From Cereibacter_A azotoformans (GTDB lineage: Bacteria; Pseudomonadota; Alphaproteobacteria; Rhodobacterales; Rhodobacteraceae), in the NCBI RefSeq assembly GCF_003050905.1, contig NZ_QAOT01000002.1: DNA of 64,000 bases; one strand, 5' to 3'. This document shows, piece by piece, positions 43,848 through 53,079 of the stretch. Under the pieces are notes generated by a model. That model worked only from the letters and a program-made list of their open reading frames with translations. It had not been told where the DNA came from and did not search any database. Within the stretch, counting starts at the first letter, position 1; the number at the start of each line of letters is the position of its first letter. The position numbers were made by a program, and so were the translations under genes.

Positions 43848-44326
43848 GCCGGGCGCCTCCGGATCAGGGTGATGTGCTCGCCCTCCTGCAGGACCTCGTC
43901 CTTCTGGTTCATCAGGCGGCACCATTCATGGATGATCCCCATGCCGGGCTTGCTGCCGCTTTCGCGCTTCGAGGTGAGCCTCCAGCGCACCCGGACCGTA
44001 TCGCCGATGAAGATCGGCCTCCGGAAGCTCCAGTTCGTCCAGCCGAGCGAGGCGACGCCCGTGCCCTGCGTGTAGTTCGTGCGCCACATCAGCCCCTGCG
44101 CGATGGACAGACCCAGCAGCCCGTGGCCGATCCGCGTGCCGAATTCGGTGTTGCGGCAGAATTCCTCGTCGGTGTGGACCTGGCTGTAGTCGCCGGTCAG
44201 ACCCGAAAAGGCCATCAGGTCGGATTCGGTGATCGTCCGCCCGGGGCTCAGGCGCTCGACCTCTTCCGAGAAATCCTCGAACCAGCAGCCGAGCACCACG
44301 GGTTCGAAATGGCCGGTCACGCTCAT
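43844..44326 (-). CDS. MaoC-like dehydratase (hot-dog fold)
   Basis: 160 residues. The hydratase motif with Asp and His is seen in FSGLTGDYSQVHTDEEF, followed by GTRIGHGLLGLSIAQGLMW. MaoC proteins hydrate enoyl-CoA esters, including branched dicarboxylic ones such as mesaconyl- or itaconyl-CoA. ATGA overlaps with the crotonase and aldolase genes indicate tight coupling. Substrate unknown. Confidence 0.85.
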   Translation of the reverse strand: MSVTGHFEPVVLGCWFEDFSEEVERLSPGRTITESDLMAFSGLTGDYSQVHTDEEFCRNTEFGTRIGHGLLGLSIAQGLMWRTNYTQGTGVASLGWTNWSFRRPIFIGDTVRVRWRLTSKRESGSKPGMGIIHEWCRLMNQKDEVLQEGEHITLIRRRPA

Positions 44327-45117
44327 GCCTGCGCCTCCTCTCTGGTCTCATGCGGCACGACAAGGGCCTGCGCCAGACCCCTGAGCGCCGTGGTGAAGAT
44401 CGCGACGGTGGACAGGCACAGCACCTGCACCCCGCGGTTCTCGCGCCAGAATCGCGCGTCCTCGGCGTCGCGGATGAAGCTCGAGACCACGGGTCCACCC
44501 ACGGCTTCGGTGTCGCGGATGACGCCCTCGATGGCGGCGGCGACCTCGGGATGGCCCGGCTGGCCGGGGTGGCCCAGCGAGGCCGAGAGGTCCGCCGGCC
44601 CGATGAAGATCGAATCCACCCCATCCACGCCCGCGATGGCCGAGACCTCGGACAGGGCCTCGGCATCCTCGATCTGCAGGATCACGCAGGTCCGCTGCAG
44701 GCTCTGCGGCAGGTGATCGGCCACGCTCACGTTGCCGTGACGCCCCGCGCGAGCGGTGGTGGCCAGCCCCCGCACCCCGCGACCGGGGTAGTGCGAGAAG
44801 CGCACGATCTCCTCGGCCTCGGCGGCGGTGGTGACATGGGGCACCACGATCCCCTCGGCGCCCGCATCGAGCGCGCGCTGGATCAGCCAGCGCGAGCCCC
44901 ACGGCACGCGGACGAGCGCCGCGATGCCGCTCGCCTCGGCGGCGCGGATCTGGTTCTCGAGCGTCTCGGCATCCGCGGGCCCGTGCTCCTGATCGAGGAT
45001 CACGAAGTCGAAGCCCGCATAGCCGCACATCTCGGCGAGGGTGGGCGAGGCCGCCATCACGAAACAGCCCACGAGCGGTTCCTTGCCGCGCAGTCTCTGC
45101 TTGAAGGGTCGCGTCAC
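44323..45117 (-). CDS. HpcH/HpaI-type aldolase
   Basis: 264 residues, class II pyruvate-dependent aldolase barrel. FDFVILDQEHGPADAETLEN carries the metal ligand Glu and the catalytic His; RVPWGSRWLIQRALDAGAEG and the second metal-site region SIFIGPADLSASLG follow. It would cleave a 4-hydroxy-2-oxo acid into pyruvate and an aldehyde, or act as a related lyase. It belongs to the HpaI/RhmA branch, not to CitE-type citramalyl-CoA lyases. Overlaps neighbours by ATGA on both sides. Confidence 0.85.
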   Translation of the reverse strand: MTRPFKQRLRGKEPLVGCFVMAASPTLAEMCGYAGFDFVILDQEHGPADAETLENQIRAAEASGIAALVRVPWGSRWLIQRALDAGAEGIVVPHVTTAAEAEEIVRFSHYPGRGVRGLATTARAGRHGNVSVADHLPQSLQRTCVILQIEDAEALSEVSAIAGVDGVDSIFIGPADLSASLGHPGQPGHPEVAAAIEGVIRDTEAVGGPVVSSFIRDAEDARFWRENRGVQVLCLSTVAIFTTALRGLAQALVVPHETREEAQA

Positions 45118-46673
45118 GTCTTTTCCTTTTCTTCGGTCGTCCAGAGATCGGCGAGGCCCATTGGGGCGTCGCGGAAGCAGATGTCGGGCATGGGGATCAG
45201 GTCGCTGGCCACGCGCACCTCGGCGCCGATCTGGTCCAGCACGTCACGGCGCGGATCGAGCCCCTCGCGGATCTCGGTGAGCACGAGCCCCTCGGGGCGG
45301 AGGCGGAACACCGCCTTCTCGGTGATGTAGAGGATGTTCTGCCCCTCGCGCAGGGCGCGCGGGCCGCTGAAGGTGATCTGCTCGACCCGCGGCACGAACT
45401 TGCGCCGGCCCCGGTCGCCGAGGCGGATGCAGAACACCACATCCCGCGTGCCCTGCGTCATGTCGATGAAGCCGCCCGCGCCGGGGATGCGGTCGCCGAA
45501 GCGGCTGACGTTCACGTTGCCCTGCCCGTCCACCTCGCCCACGCCGAGGAAGGCCCGGTCGAGCCCGCCGCCCGCGAAGAAGCGCAGTTGGTCGGCCGCG
45601 TCGATGATCGCTTCGGGGTTGTGGGCGCAGGGGAAGGTGCGCCCGCCGCAGGCATAGCCGTTGATCCCGCCGATCACCCCATGCTCGACCGAGAAGGTCA
45701 CGCGGTCGAAGACGCCCTCCTCGACGGCGATGGCGGGTATGAAGCCCGGCGCGCCGAAGCCGATGGCCAGCGTCTCGCCCGGCCGCGCCTCCAGGAGCGC
45801 GCGCCGCAGGATGACCTTGTCGGCCGACATCGGCGGGATCGGCACCGCCTCGAGCGGCAGGCGGGCAGCACCCACCAGCGTCGGGTCGAACTCCACATGG
45901 GTCGTCTGCCGCTGGCCGGGGCTGAGCACGACGGCATCGACAAGGATGCCGGGAACCCGGACGAGATGCGGATCGAGCGCGCCGCGCGGGGCGAGGCGCT
46001 TGACCTGCACGACGACGCGTCCGCCGTTCGCCTTCGCCGCCTGCGCAAGGGCCAGCGCGCCGCAGTTGGCCGGCTCCTCCTCCATCGTGACGTTGCCGCA
46101 GGGATCGGCGGTCGTGCCGCGGATGAAGGCCACGTCGATCGGCACCGTCCGGTAGAAGAGCATCGGCCGCCCGCCCACCGTCACCCGCTCGACGGCCGGC
46201 TCGCGCGCGGCGGCCTCGTTCAGGGCCCCGCCCGACTGCAACGGATCGACGAAGGTATCGAGCCCCACCTCGGTCAAGAGGCCCGGCCGGCCCGCCGCCG
46301 CCGCCTCGAGCAGGCCATACATGACCCCGATCGAGAAGTTCCACGCGGCCATCCGGTTCTCGTGGATCTGCCGGACCAGCGCGGGCGTGCCGGCGGGCCA
46401 GAACGAGCCGCCATACATGCGGCTCACGAAACCCTCGGCGCCAAAGAGGCTCGTGCCGCGCCCGTCGATCTCGCCGCAGCGGATGGCGTGGAACTCGGTC
46501 AGGCGGCCCGGCTCGCCCGTTTCGCGAAAGCGGCGGGCGAGCGTCTCGATCAGCAGGTCGGGCTCCTGCACCCCACCCGCCCCGCCGACGCCGAGCGTGG
46601 AGCCCGGGCGGACCATCGCGATGGCCCGCTCGGCCGGCATCACCTTGTCGCCCTGATCCCCGGCAGCGATCAT
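45114..46673 (-). CDS. Acyl-CoA:carboxylate CoA-transferase 1 (fused alpha-beta)
   Basis: 519 residues, family I CoA-transferase of the YdiF/propionate CoA-transferase type in which both halves are one chain. The N-half has VRPGSTLGVGGAGGVQEPDL; the C-half has the nucleophilic Glu in FSVEHGVIGGING, then GGGLDRAFLGVGEVDGQGNVN. It activates a free acid using another acyl-CoA as donor, so it can start a pathway that lacks a CoA ligase. Paralogue of the gene at 60254. ATGA overlaps with dctP and the aldolase gene. Confidence 0.88.
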   Translation of the reverse strand: MIAAGDQGDKVMPAERAIAMVRPGSTLGVGGAGGVQEPDLLIETLARRFRETGEPGRLTEFHAIRCGEIDGRGTSLFGAEGFVSRMYGGSFWPAGTPALVRQIHENRMAAWNFSIGVMYGLLEAAAAGRPGLLTEVGLDTFVDPLQSGGALNEAAAREPAVERVTVGGRPMLFYRTVPIDVAFIRGTTADPCGNVTMEEEPANCGALALAQAAKANGGRVVVQVKRLAPRGALDPHLVRVPGILVDAVVLSPGQRQTTHVEFDPTLVGAARLPLEAVPIPPMSADKVILRRALLEARPGETLAIGFGAPGFIPAIAVEEGVFDRVTFSVEHGVIGGINGYACGGRTFPCAHNPEAIIDAADQLRFFAGGGLDRAFLGVGEVDGQGNVNVSRFGDRIPGAGGFIDMTQGTRDVVFCIRLGDRGRRKFVPRVEQITFSGPRALREGQNILYITEKAVFRLRPEGLVLTEIREGLDPRRDVLDQIGAEVRVASDLIPMPDICFRDAPMGLADLWTTEEKEKT

Positions 46674-47683
46674 CCCTGGGTCCCGTGGCTGCGAATGATC
46701 TCGAGCAGCGGCTCGACGCCGAGGCCGGTGGCCACCTCATCCTGCACGGCGCGCAGCTTCTGCGCGAAAGGCGCGGTATCGACCTCGGTCACCGTCACGC
46801 CGGGCCGCTCGCGCAGGAAGGCCAGCACCTCGTCGCTCAGCCGGATCGCCTCGTCGATCTCGATATGCCCCGCCTCGCGGAACGCCTGCAGAACCGCCGC
46901 CTGCTGACCCTCGGACAGCCGCGACATCGCAATGTCCGAGACGAGGAAGAGATGCAGGTTGAACTGGTGCTGGGTCAGCGAGATGTAGGGGGCGACCTCG
47001 TAATACTTGCTTCCCGAGATGGCCGGCAGGCTGCTTTCGGCGGCATCGACCACGCCGGTCTGCAGCGACGTGTAGATCTCGGGCGCCGGGATCGTGGTGG
47101 GCAGCGTGCCCAGCTCGCTCCAGACCTTGAACTCGGTCGGAGAGGACATGACGCGCATCTTGACGCCCGAGAGATCCTCGATCGTCTCGACCGCCCGGCT
47201 GCGGCTGTAGTAGTTGCGCGTGCCGGTCAGGCCGATCCCGGCCAGCTGGAAGCCCGCCTGCTTTTCGGCGATGATCTGCGCCAGCGCCTCGAAGAACGCA
47301 TCGTCCTTGATGACGGCGCGGGCATGGTCATAGCTTTCAAAGAGATAGCTCGCGCTGAACAGCTGCACCTCGGGCACGATGCCGGCCGCGTTCCCGGGCG
47401 AGAGCACCATCGCATCGACCGTGCCATCGGCCAGCGCCTTGATCAGCTCCTTCTCGCTGCCAAGCGCGCCGCCCGGATAGAGCTGCACGCTCACCGCGCC
47501 GCCGGTCGCATCCGGCAGGGTCTTCTCGACATGTTCCAGCGCGGACTGGGCCGCAACCTTGGCCGGTGTGGCGAAGGCCTCCTCGCTGGCCACCCGCAGG
47601 GTTGTCCCGGCGAGGGCCACGCCCGGCAGGGCCAGAAGCAGCCCGGTCGCGGCGCCCGTGATGGTTCGACGCAGGATTTTCAT
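46670..47683 (-). CDS. TRAP transporter solute-binding protein DctP (A)
   Basis: 337 residues. Signal peptide ending PGVALA, then a DctP domain with YPGGALGSEKELIKALADGT near residue 68 (quoted in full) and SPTEFKVWSELGTLPTTIP including the Arg-Met (KMRVM) carboxylate-binding region. It binds an organic acid in the periplasm. It is one of two consecutive, clearly related binding proteins (about 22 nt apart) that share one DctQM pair. Confidence 0.9.
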   Translation of the reverse strand: MKILRRTITGAATGLLLALPGVALAGTTLRVASEEAFATPAKVAAQSALEHVEKTLPDATGGAVSVQLYPGGALGSEKELIKALADGTVDAMVLSPGNAAGIVPEVQLFSASYLFESYDHARAVIKDDAFFEALAQIIAEKQAGFQLAGIGLTGTRNYYSRSRAVETIEDLSGVKMRVMSSPTEFKVWSELGTLPTTIPAPEIYTSLQTGVVDAAESSLPAISGSKYYEVAPYISLTQHQFNLHLFLVSDIAMSRLSEGQQAAVLQAFREAGHIEIDEAIRLSDEVLAFLRERPGVTVTEVDTAPFAQKLRAVQDEVATGLGVEPLLEIIRSHGTQG

Positions 47684-47705
47684 GTCAGTCTCCTCCCTTG
47701 GCTGG

Positions 47706-48701
47706 TCAATGCGCGCGGATGGTGGCGAGCAGGTCCGTCACGCCCAGCTCGGCCGCCACCTCGTCCTGAAGCTCCACCAGACGGTTCGCGAAGGCCTTGG
47801 TGTCGGCCTCGGTGACGGTCACGCCGGGTTGGGCGCGCAGCTCCTCGAGCATCGTCTCGCTGAGGTCTGCCGTCGCATCGATGTGCCGGTTCCCGGTCTC
47901 GCGCAGCAGGCCGAGCAGCACCTGCCGATGCTCCTCGGGCACGCGTTGAAGCGAGGCGTCGTTCAGGAAATAGAGATGCGTGCTGATCTGGTGATTGGTC
48001 AGCGTGATGTAGGGCGCCACCTCGTAATACTTGTTCGACATGATGAAGGGGATCGAGCTTTCCGAGGCATCGACCACGCCGGTCTGCAGCGACAGGTAGA
48101 TCTCGGTCGAGGGGATGGCGGTCGGGATCAGGCCCAGCGTCTGCCAGATGCGGAACTCGATCGGGCTGGACTGGACACGCATCTTCAACCCGGCCGCCTC
48201 CTCGGGTGTCGCCACCGGACGGGTGCGGTTGTAGAGGTTGCGCGAGCCCGTCGCCCCCAGCCCCACCAGCCGGTAGCCCGCGTTGCGGGCCGCCTGAAGC
48301 TCGGCCAGCCGGTCGAAAAAGGCGGGATCGTTGGCCACCGCGCGGTAATGGTCGAAGTCGCGGAACAGGTAGCTCGTGCTGAAGAGCCCCGCCTCCGGCA
48401 GGGTCGAGGCGGCGTTCGAGCCGGAATTCGGCAGGATGTCGATCACCCCGGTCTCCAGCGACTGGACAAGCTGCGCCTCGGCGCCGAGCGCGCCGCCCCA
48501 GTAGATCTCGAGCGTCACCTCGCCGTTCGTCCGGCTCTCGAGTTCCGACTGCAGCCATTCGAAGGCGATCTGGTCGCCCACCCGCGGCGGGTCGCTGCGC
48601 ACCGCGTTCGAGGCGAGCTTCAGCACCACCTGCGCCTGCGCCATCCCGATGGGCGCAAGCGCCAGCATCAGGGCGGTCGCGCAGAGCTTCCATGTCTTCA
48701 T
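47706..48701 (-). CDS. TRAP transporter solute-binding protein DctP (B)
   Basis: 331 residues. Signal peptide MKTWKLCATALMLALAPIGM then AQA. DctP fold with WGGALGAEAQLVQSLETGVI and KMRVQSSPIEFRIWQTLGL, closely parallel to the neighbouring paralogue (STEIYLSLQTGVVDASESS against PEIYTSLQTGVVDAAESS). The two differ mainly in surface segments. It follows dctM after 64 nt. Two binders on one permease would widen the substrate range. Confidence 0.9.
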   Translation of the reverse strand: MKTWKLCATALMLALAPIGMAQAQVVLKLASNAVRSDPPRVGDQIAFEWLQSELESRTNGEVTLEIYWGGALGAEAQLVQSLETGVIDILPNSGSNAASTLPEAGLFSTSYLFRDFDHYRAVANDPAFFDRLAELQAARNAGYRLVGLGATGSRNLYNRTRPVATPEEAAGLKMRVQSSPIEFRIWQTLGLIPTAIPSTEIYLSLQTGVVDASESSIPFIMSNKYYEVAPYITLTNHQISTHLYFLNDASLQRVPEEHRQVLLGLLRETGNRHIDATADLSETMLEELRAQPGVTVTEADTKAFANRLVELQDEVAAELGVTDLLATIRAH

Positions 48702-48765
48702 CGTTCTTCCTCCCGTGTGATGCGACGCCCCCTCCCCGGAGCGCCGGTCGTCTTCGGTTGCGGCG

Positions 48766-50070
48766 CTACTGCGGCATCCCCATGAACTGCGGCACCAGAA
48801 GTCGGGGCAGGAACAGCACCAGATCGGGCAGCAGCACGCAGATCACGTCGACGACCAGGAACAGGCCGATCCAGGGCAGCACCGCCACGAACGAGCGTTC
48901 GACCGAGATGCCGCCGATCCTGGCCGCGACGAACAGGCAGAGGCCGTAGGGCGGCGTGATCAGCCCCAGCGCCAGCGTCATGCAGACGATCACCCCCACA
49001 TGCACCGGATCGAGCCCCGCCGCCGCGGCGATGGGCTGCACGATGGGCAGGAAGATGATGATCGAGGCCACGCCGCTCTCGAAGGTGCCGACGATGACGA
49101 AGAGCACCATGATGAACATGAGCACCATCGAGGGCGAGGGATCGAGGTAGGCCACCATCCGCGAAACCTCGTTCGGCACCTGCAGGAAGGCCAGCACCCA
49201 TGCAAAGACGCTGCCGGTGGCCACGCAGAGCAGCGTGGGCCCCAGATGGACCGCAGCCCCGTGGAACGAGTCGATCAGGCCGCGCAGCTTCAGCGTCCGG
49301 TAGAAGATCCCCAGCAGCAGCGTGTAGATGACGGCGACGGCAGCGGCCTCGGTCGCGGTGAAGATGCCGCCGATGATGCCTCCGATGATGACCACCGTGA
49401 CGCCGAAGGGCAGCACGCCCCGCTGCGCCGCCCGGCCCAGCCGGGCGAGCGAGAAGGGCTGGCCGACCGGATGGTTCTGGCGGATCGCGAGCAGGTGGCA
49501 GAAGGTGATCTGCGTGACACCGATCAGGAGCCCCGGAAGGGCGCCGGCCAGAAAGAGCGCGCCGATCGAGACATCACCCACCGCGCCATAGACCACCATG
49601 AAGATGCTCGGCGGGATGATGATGCCGATGGTGGACGAGGCCGCGGTCACGGCCACGGCAAAGGCGCGGGGATAGCCCTCGCGGATCATCGCCGGGATCA
49701 GCACCGACCCCATCCCCGCCACATCCGCCACCGACGAGCCGGAAAGGCCCGCGAACAACATGCTGACGGCGACATTGACCTTGGCCAGCGCCCCGCGCGT
49801 CCGGCCGAACATCGCCCCGGCCAGCTCCAGCATCCGCGCCGAGATGCCGGCGCTGTTCATAAGCAGGCCCACGAGCAGGAAGAAGGGCACCGCCAGCATC
49901 ACGAAGCTGTCGAGCGACTGGTAGGCGCGCTGCGCGAAGATCGAGAGCGGCAGGTCGGCCCAGACGATGACCAGAAGCGAGGACATTCCAAGCGCATAGG
50001 CCACCGGCACGCCGAAGAGCAGAAACACCACGAGGCTGCCGAAAACGAGGGTAATCGGGTCCAAGATCAC
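48766..50070 (-). CDS. TRAP transporter large permease DctM (1)
   Basis: 434 residues, about 12 membrane segments, full length. LFAGLSGSSVADVAGMGSVL and TAASSTIGIIIPPSIFMVVYG are the DctM hallmarks. It carries the acid across the inner membrane with sodium. The start is GTG at 50070, giving a GTGA overlap with dctQ; a TTG at 50064 has better spacing to GGGAGGA and is an alternative. Confidence 0.93.
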   Translation of the reverse strand: MILDPITLVFGSLVVFLLFGVPVAYALGMSSLLVIVWADLPLSIFAQRAYQSLDSFVMLAVPFFLLVGLLMNSAGISARMLELAGAMFGRTRGALAKVNVAVSMLFAGLSGSSVADVAGMGSVLIPAMIREGYPRAFAVAVTAASSTIGIIIPPSIFMVVYGAVGDVSIGALFLAGALPGLLIGVTQITFCHLLAIRQNHPVGQPFSLARLGRAAQRGVLPFGVTVVIIGGIIGGIFTATEAAAVAVIYTLLLGIFYRTLKLRGLIDSFHGAAVHLGPTLLCVATGSVFAWVLAFLQVPNEVSRMVAYLDPSPSMVLMFIMVLFVIVGTFESGVASIIIFLPIVQPIAAAAGLDPVHVGVIVCMTLALGLITPPYGLCLFVAARIGGISVERSFVAVLPWIGLFLVVDVICVLLPDLVLFLPRLLVPQFMGMPQ

Positions 50071-50579
50071 TCCTCCCGTTCGGGATCAGGGCCGGCCGCG
50101 CGGGCCTTGCCGGCCAGCTCGAGCGCGATGGCCTCGAGAAGGAACAGCACCGCCAGCAGGCCCGCGACCACGACCGAGGCATAGGCCCAGCTCATCGGGA
50201 TCTGCAGGCCGGGCGAGATCTCGCGCAGGCCACGCACCGCCATCTGCCAGCCGGTGACGGCCAGCAGCCCGAACATGGCAAGCCCGACGAGGTGCGAGAA
50301 CAGCTCGAGCCCGCGGCGCATCCGCCCCTCGCCCGCGAGGTCGAGCATGAGTGCCATGCGGAAATGCCCGCCGCGCCGCACCGCCAGCGCGGCTGTCAGG
50401 AACCCGAGCCAGATGAAGCTGATGATGGCAAGGTCGGACAGCCAGATGATTGGCAGGTGCAACCAGAAGCGGTTCACGACCTGAAAGACGACGACGCAGA
50501 CGACGAGAGCGTAGAAGCCGAGGATGACCCGCGACAAGAGGGCCTCCAGCACGCTCAGACCTTTGGAAAATCCCTTCAT
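50067..50579 (-). CDS. TRAP transporter small permease DctQ (1)
   Basis: 170 residues with four hydrophobic segments, full length. SDLAIISFIWLGFLTAALAV and RRGGHFRMALMLDL hold the conserved basic stretch missing in the short DctQ at 54369. It couples the binding protein to DctM. Overlaps the crotonase gene by ATGA. Confidence 0.92.
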   Translation of the reverse strand: MKGFSKGLSVLEALLSRVILGFYALVVCVVVFQVVNRFWLHLPIIWLSDLAIISFIWLGFLTAALAVRRGGHFRMALMLDLAGEGRMRRGLELFSHLVGLAMFGLLAVTGWQMAVRGLREISPGLQIPMSWAYASVVVAGLLAVLFLLEAIALELAGKARAAGPDPEREE

Positions 50580-51340
50580 GTGCCTTGTCCGTCCTCCCGA
50601 TCGAACGCTGCGGTTTTGCTGCGATAGGCGGGGTCCGCCTGCCGCGTGGCGCTCACGAGCCCGTGGAAGGCTCCGGCCGCTTCCGGGAGCCCGGCGAGCG
50701 TCATGGCGGCCTTGGCATAGCGGAGCGACTCGGCCGGGCGGGCGGCAATCGCCGCGGCGAGGGCCAGCGCCTCATCCCGCAGGCTGCCGTCCGCGCTTGC
50801 CAGCCGCGTGACGAGCCCGAGATCCAGCGCCTCCTCCGCGCCGAGCCTCTGCCCGAGTGCCACAAGCTCCAGCGCCCGCGCATGTCCCACGATCTGCGGC
50901 AGGCGCTGCATCCCGCCCGATCCGGGCAGGCTTCCCAAACCCATCTCGGGAAAGCCGAACGAGAGTGAGGGCGCGGCGATGCGGATGTCGCAGCCGAGCG
51001 CCAGCTCCGCGCCCCCACCCAGCACATGGCCGTGCAGCGCCGCGACCGATATCAGCGGCGAGCACGCCAGCCGGTCGGCGGGCCGCCGGCTCGCCTCGAT
51101 GAAGCGGCGCAGCGCCGGCCCTGACAGGCCGCGCATGTGCCCCAGATCCGCCCCGGCCGAGAAGGCCCGCCCTTCGCCGGCCAGCACCACAACGCGGACC
51201 TCGCCCGCCTCCTCGAGCTGCTCGAGATGGCCGAGCAGCGCGCGGTTCGCGGCCGCATCGAGCGCGTTCAACACCTCCGGCCGCGCCAGTTCGATCAGCG
51301 CCACGCCCTCGGACGGCCAATGGAGGCGGATCGTGCTCAT
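50576..51340 (-). CDS. Enoyl-CoA hydratase/isomerase family protein 2
   Basis: 254 residues, crotonase fold. GRAFSAGADLGHMRGL and GHVLGGGAELALGCDIR form the oxyanion hole; both glutamates are present (GGGAELA and FPEMGLG). It is only partly similar to the crotonase at 43080, so a different step is likely, such as a hydration versus a ring hydrolysis or isomerisation. ATGA overlaps with the flavoprotein gene and with dctQ. Confidence 0.85.
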   Translation of the reverse strand: MSTIRLHWPSEGVALIELARPEVLNALDAAANRALLGHLEQLEEAGEVRVVVLAGEGRAFSAGADLGHMRGLSGPALRRFIEASRRPADRLACSPLISVAALHGHVLGGGAELALGCDIRIAAPSLSFGFPEMGLGSLPGSGGMQRLPQIVGHARALELVALGQRLGAEEALDLGLVTRLASADGSLRDEALALAAAIAARPAESLRYAKAAMTLAGLPEAAGAFHGLVSATRQADPAYRSKTAAFDREDGQGT

Positions 51341-53079
51341 GCCGCCTCGGCCGGGCCGAGCTTCTCGACGCTGAGCGCGGGCAGGCCGTCCCGCCGGTCG
51401 ATCACGATGGAGCGGTCCCAGTGCGGCTTCTTCTCGGGCGCATCGGCCCGGTAGTGGCTGCCGCGCGTCTCGTCGCGCATCGCCGCCGCCGTCACCATCA
51501 TCAACCCGACATCGACGAGGTTTTCCGCCTCATAGACCCGCCAGAGGTCGCGCACCGTGCGCGCGGCGTAGGCGCCGGCGTCCAGTCGTTCGTGTTCGGC
51601 CATCAGGACCTCTTCGGCCATCTTCAGCCCCTGTTCGGTGCGGATGATCAGCGCATTGTCGGACATGGTCTTCTTGATCGCCTCGTGCGAGCGGCGGATC
51701 GGGGCTCCCTGCCCTTCGCTGCGCCGCCTGAGGCCGGCCAGCGCATCGGCAAGCCGCGCCTCCGCCCCCCGGCCACCAGCGCGCGCGCGCGCGGCCTCGG
51801 CCGCGGCAAGGCCCGCGCGATTGCCGAAGACGAGGCAATTCAGCAGCATGTTGCCGCCCAGCCGGTCGGCGCCATAGGGCCCGGTCGCCGCTTCGCCGGC
51901 GGCCAGCAGGCCCGGCACGGTGGTCCGCGCCCCCTCGTCGATGATCATGCCGCCGTTGATGGCGTGACCCATCAGGCCGACGTGCAGGGGCTCTTTCGTG
52001 ATGTCCATGTTCTTGCGCAGCAGCCACTGGCGCGAGACCGCCCAGAGTTGGCTGTAGCCCTTCTCGGTCAGCTTCGAGCCGTCCACATGGCGCAGGTCGA
52101 GGTAAAAGCCGTCGAGGTCGGTCGCCCGGCCCGCATCGATGGCCAGGCGCGCCGCGATCTCGATCCAGCGCGAGCGGTCCGAGGCGCTGAACGGATAGTG
52201 GCGCGCCTTGTCCTTGACCGCATCGGCGAAGGAGACGCCCGGCGGCAGGTGGGGCTCGATCACGTCATTGCCGAAACGGTCGGTGAATCGCGGATTGACC
52301 GCCCAGAACCAGGCCATGATGATGTTCAGCGCCGGCTTGATCGTGCCGAAGCCCGCCTGCATGAACTCCATGTTCGACATGCGCGCGCCCGCGCGATAGC
52401 CGAGCGCATAGCCGTCGCCGGTGATGTCGGCGGGCATCAGGCTGTAGCGGAAGAGCTGCCCCGCCCCGCCGGTCGTCACCACGACGACCCGCGCGCGGAT
52501 GTCGACCAGAGTGCCGTCCTTGGTCATCAGCAGCGCGCCCTCGGCCCCTTCGTCCGAGGTGTGAAGCGTCAGCACCATCGCATGTTCGATGAACTCGACC
52601 CCGGCCTTCGCGCATTCCCGGCGCAGGGCGACGGCGATGGGCTTGCCGTGGTGATAGATCTTGCGGTTGCGCGGGCGCGAGGCGAAGTCACCCTGCGCGA
52701 TCAGCGGCCGGCCCGTCGCCTGATCGGTGATGAAGGGCACGCGCCAGCGGTCGAGATCGGCCCCGGCCGAGGCCGCCTCGTCCACCAGGATCCGCACGAG
52801 GCGCGGATCGGCGCAGCCCTGAGCCGCCGTCATGATGTCGTCGTAATGCACATCGGGATTGTCCAGCGGATCGCCGGCGCCGTCGGGGATGGCAAAGCCC
52901 GCCGACGAGGCGAGCCCCACCGCCGTCGCCCCCGAGACGCCGATCCGCCCCTTGTTGGCCAGGAGCACCCGCGCCCCGGCCTCGCGCGCGGCCAGCGCCG
53001 CCCTCAGCCCCGCGGCCCCCGCGCCGATCACCAGAACGTCGGTCTCGCGCGTCTCCGCCCTGTCCAGCGCCAGGCTCAT
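51337..53079 (-). CDS. Fumarate reductase/succinate dehydrogenase-like flavoprotein
   Basis: 580 residues. FAD-binding TDVLVIGAGAAGLRAALAA is at about residues 13-31, the capping domain is in the middle and LLAAGEAATGPYGADRLGGN precedes the helical C-domain. The loop GVSGATAVGLASSAG has no histidine for covalent FAD, unlike SdhA/FrdA. No iron-sulfur or membrane-anchor subunit is encoded nearby, so it is either soluble with another electron partner or a dehydrogenase of a cyclic or unsaturated acid. Overlaps the acyl-CoA dehydrogenase and crotonase genes by ATGA. Confidence 0.83.
   Translation of the reverse strand: MSLALDRAETRETDVLVIGAGAAGLRAALAAREAGARVLLANKGRIGVSGATAVGLASSAGFAIPDGAGDPLDNPDVHYDDIMTAAQGCADPRLVRILVDEAASAGADLDRWRVPFITDQATGRPLIAQGDFASRPRNRKIYHHGKPIAVALRRECAKAGVEFIEHAMVLTLHTSDEGAEGALLMTKDGTLVDIRARVVVVTTGGAGQLFRYSLMPADITGDGYALGYRAGARMSNMEFMQAGFGTIKPALNIIMAWFWAVNPRFTDRFGNDVIEPHLPPGVSFADAVKDKARHYPFSASDRSRWIEIAARLAIDAGRATDLDGFYLDLRHVDGSKLTEKGYSQLWAVSRQWLLRKNMDITKEPLHVGLMGHAINGGMIIDEGARTTVPGLLAAGEAATGPYGADRLGGNMLLNCLVFGNRAGLAAAEAARARAGGRGAEARLADALAGLRRRSEGQGAPIRRSHEAIKKTMSDNALIIRTEQGLKMAEEVLMAEHERLDAGAYAARTVRDLWRVYEAENLVDVGLMMVTAAAMRDETRGSHYRADAPEKKPHWDRSIVIDRRDGLPALSVEKLGPAEAA

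Noticed and set aside
43080..46673. Itaconate degradation (CoA-transferase, MaoC hydratase, citramalyl-CoA lyase)
   Set aside because: The aldolase is of the HpaI type and not CitE-like, and the extra dehydrogenase, flavoprotein and hydrolases do not belong to that pathway.
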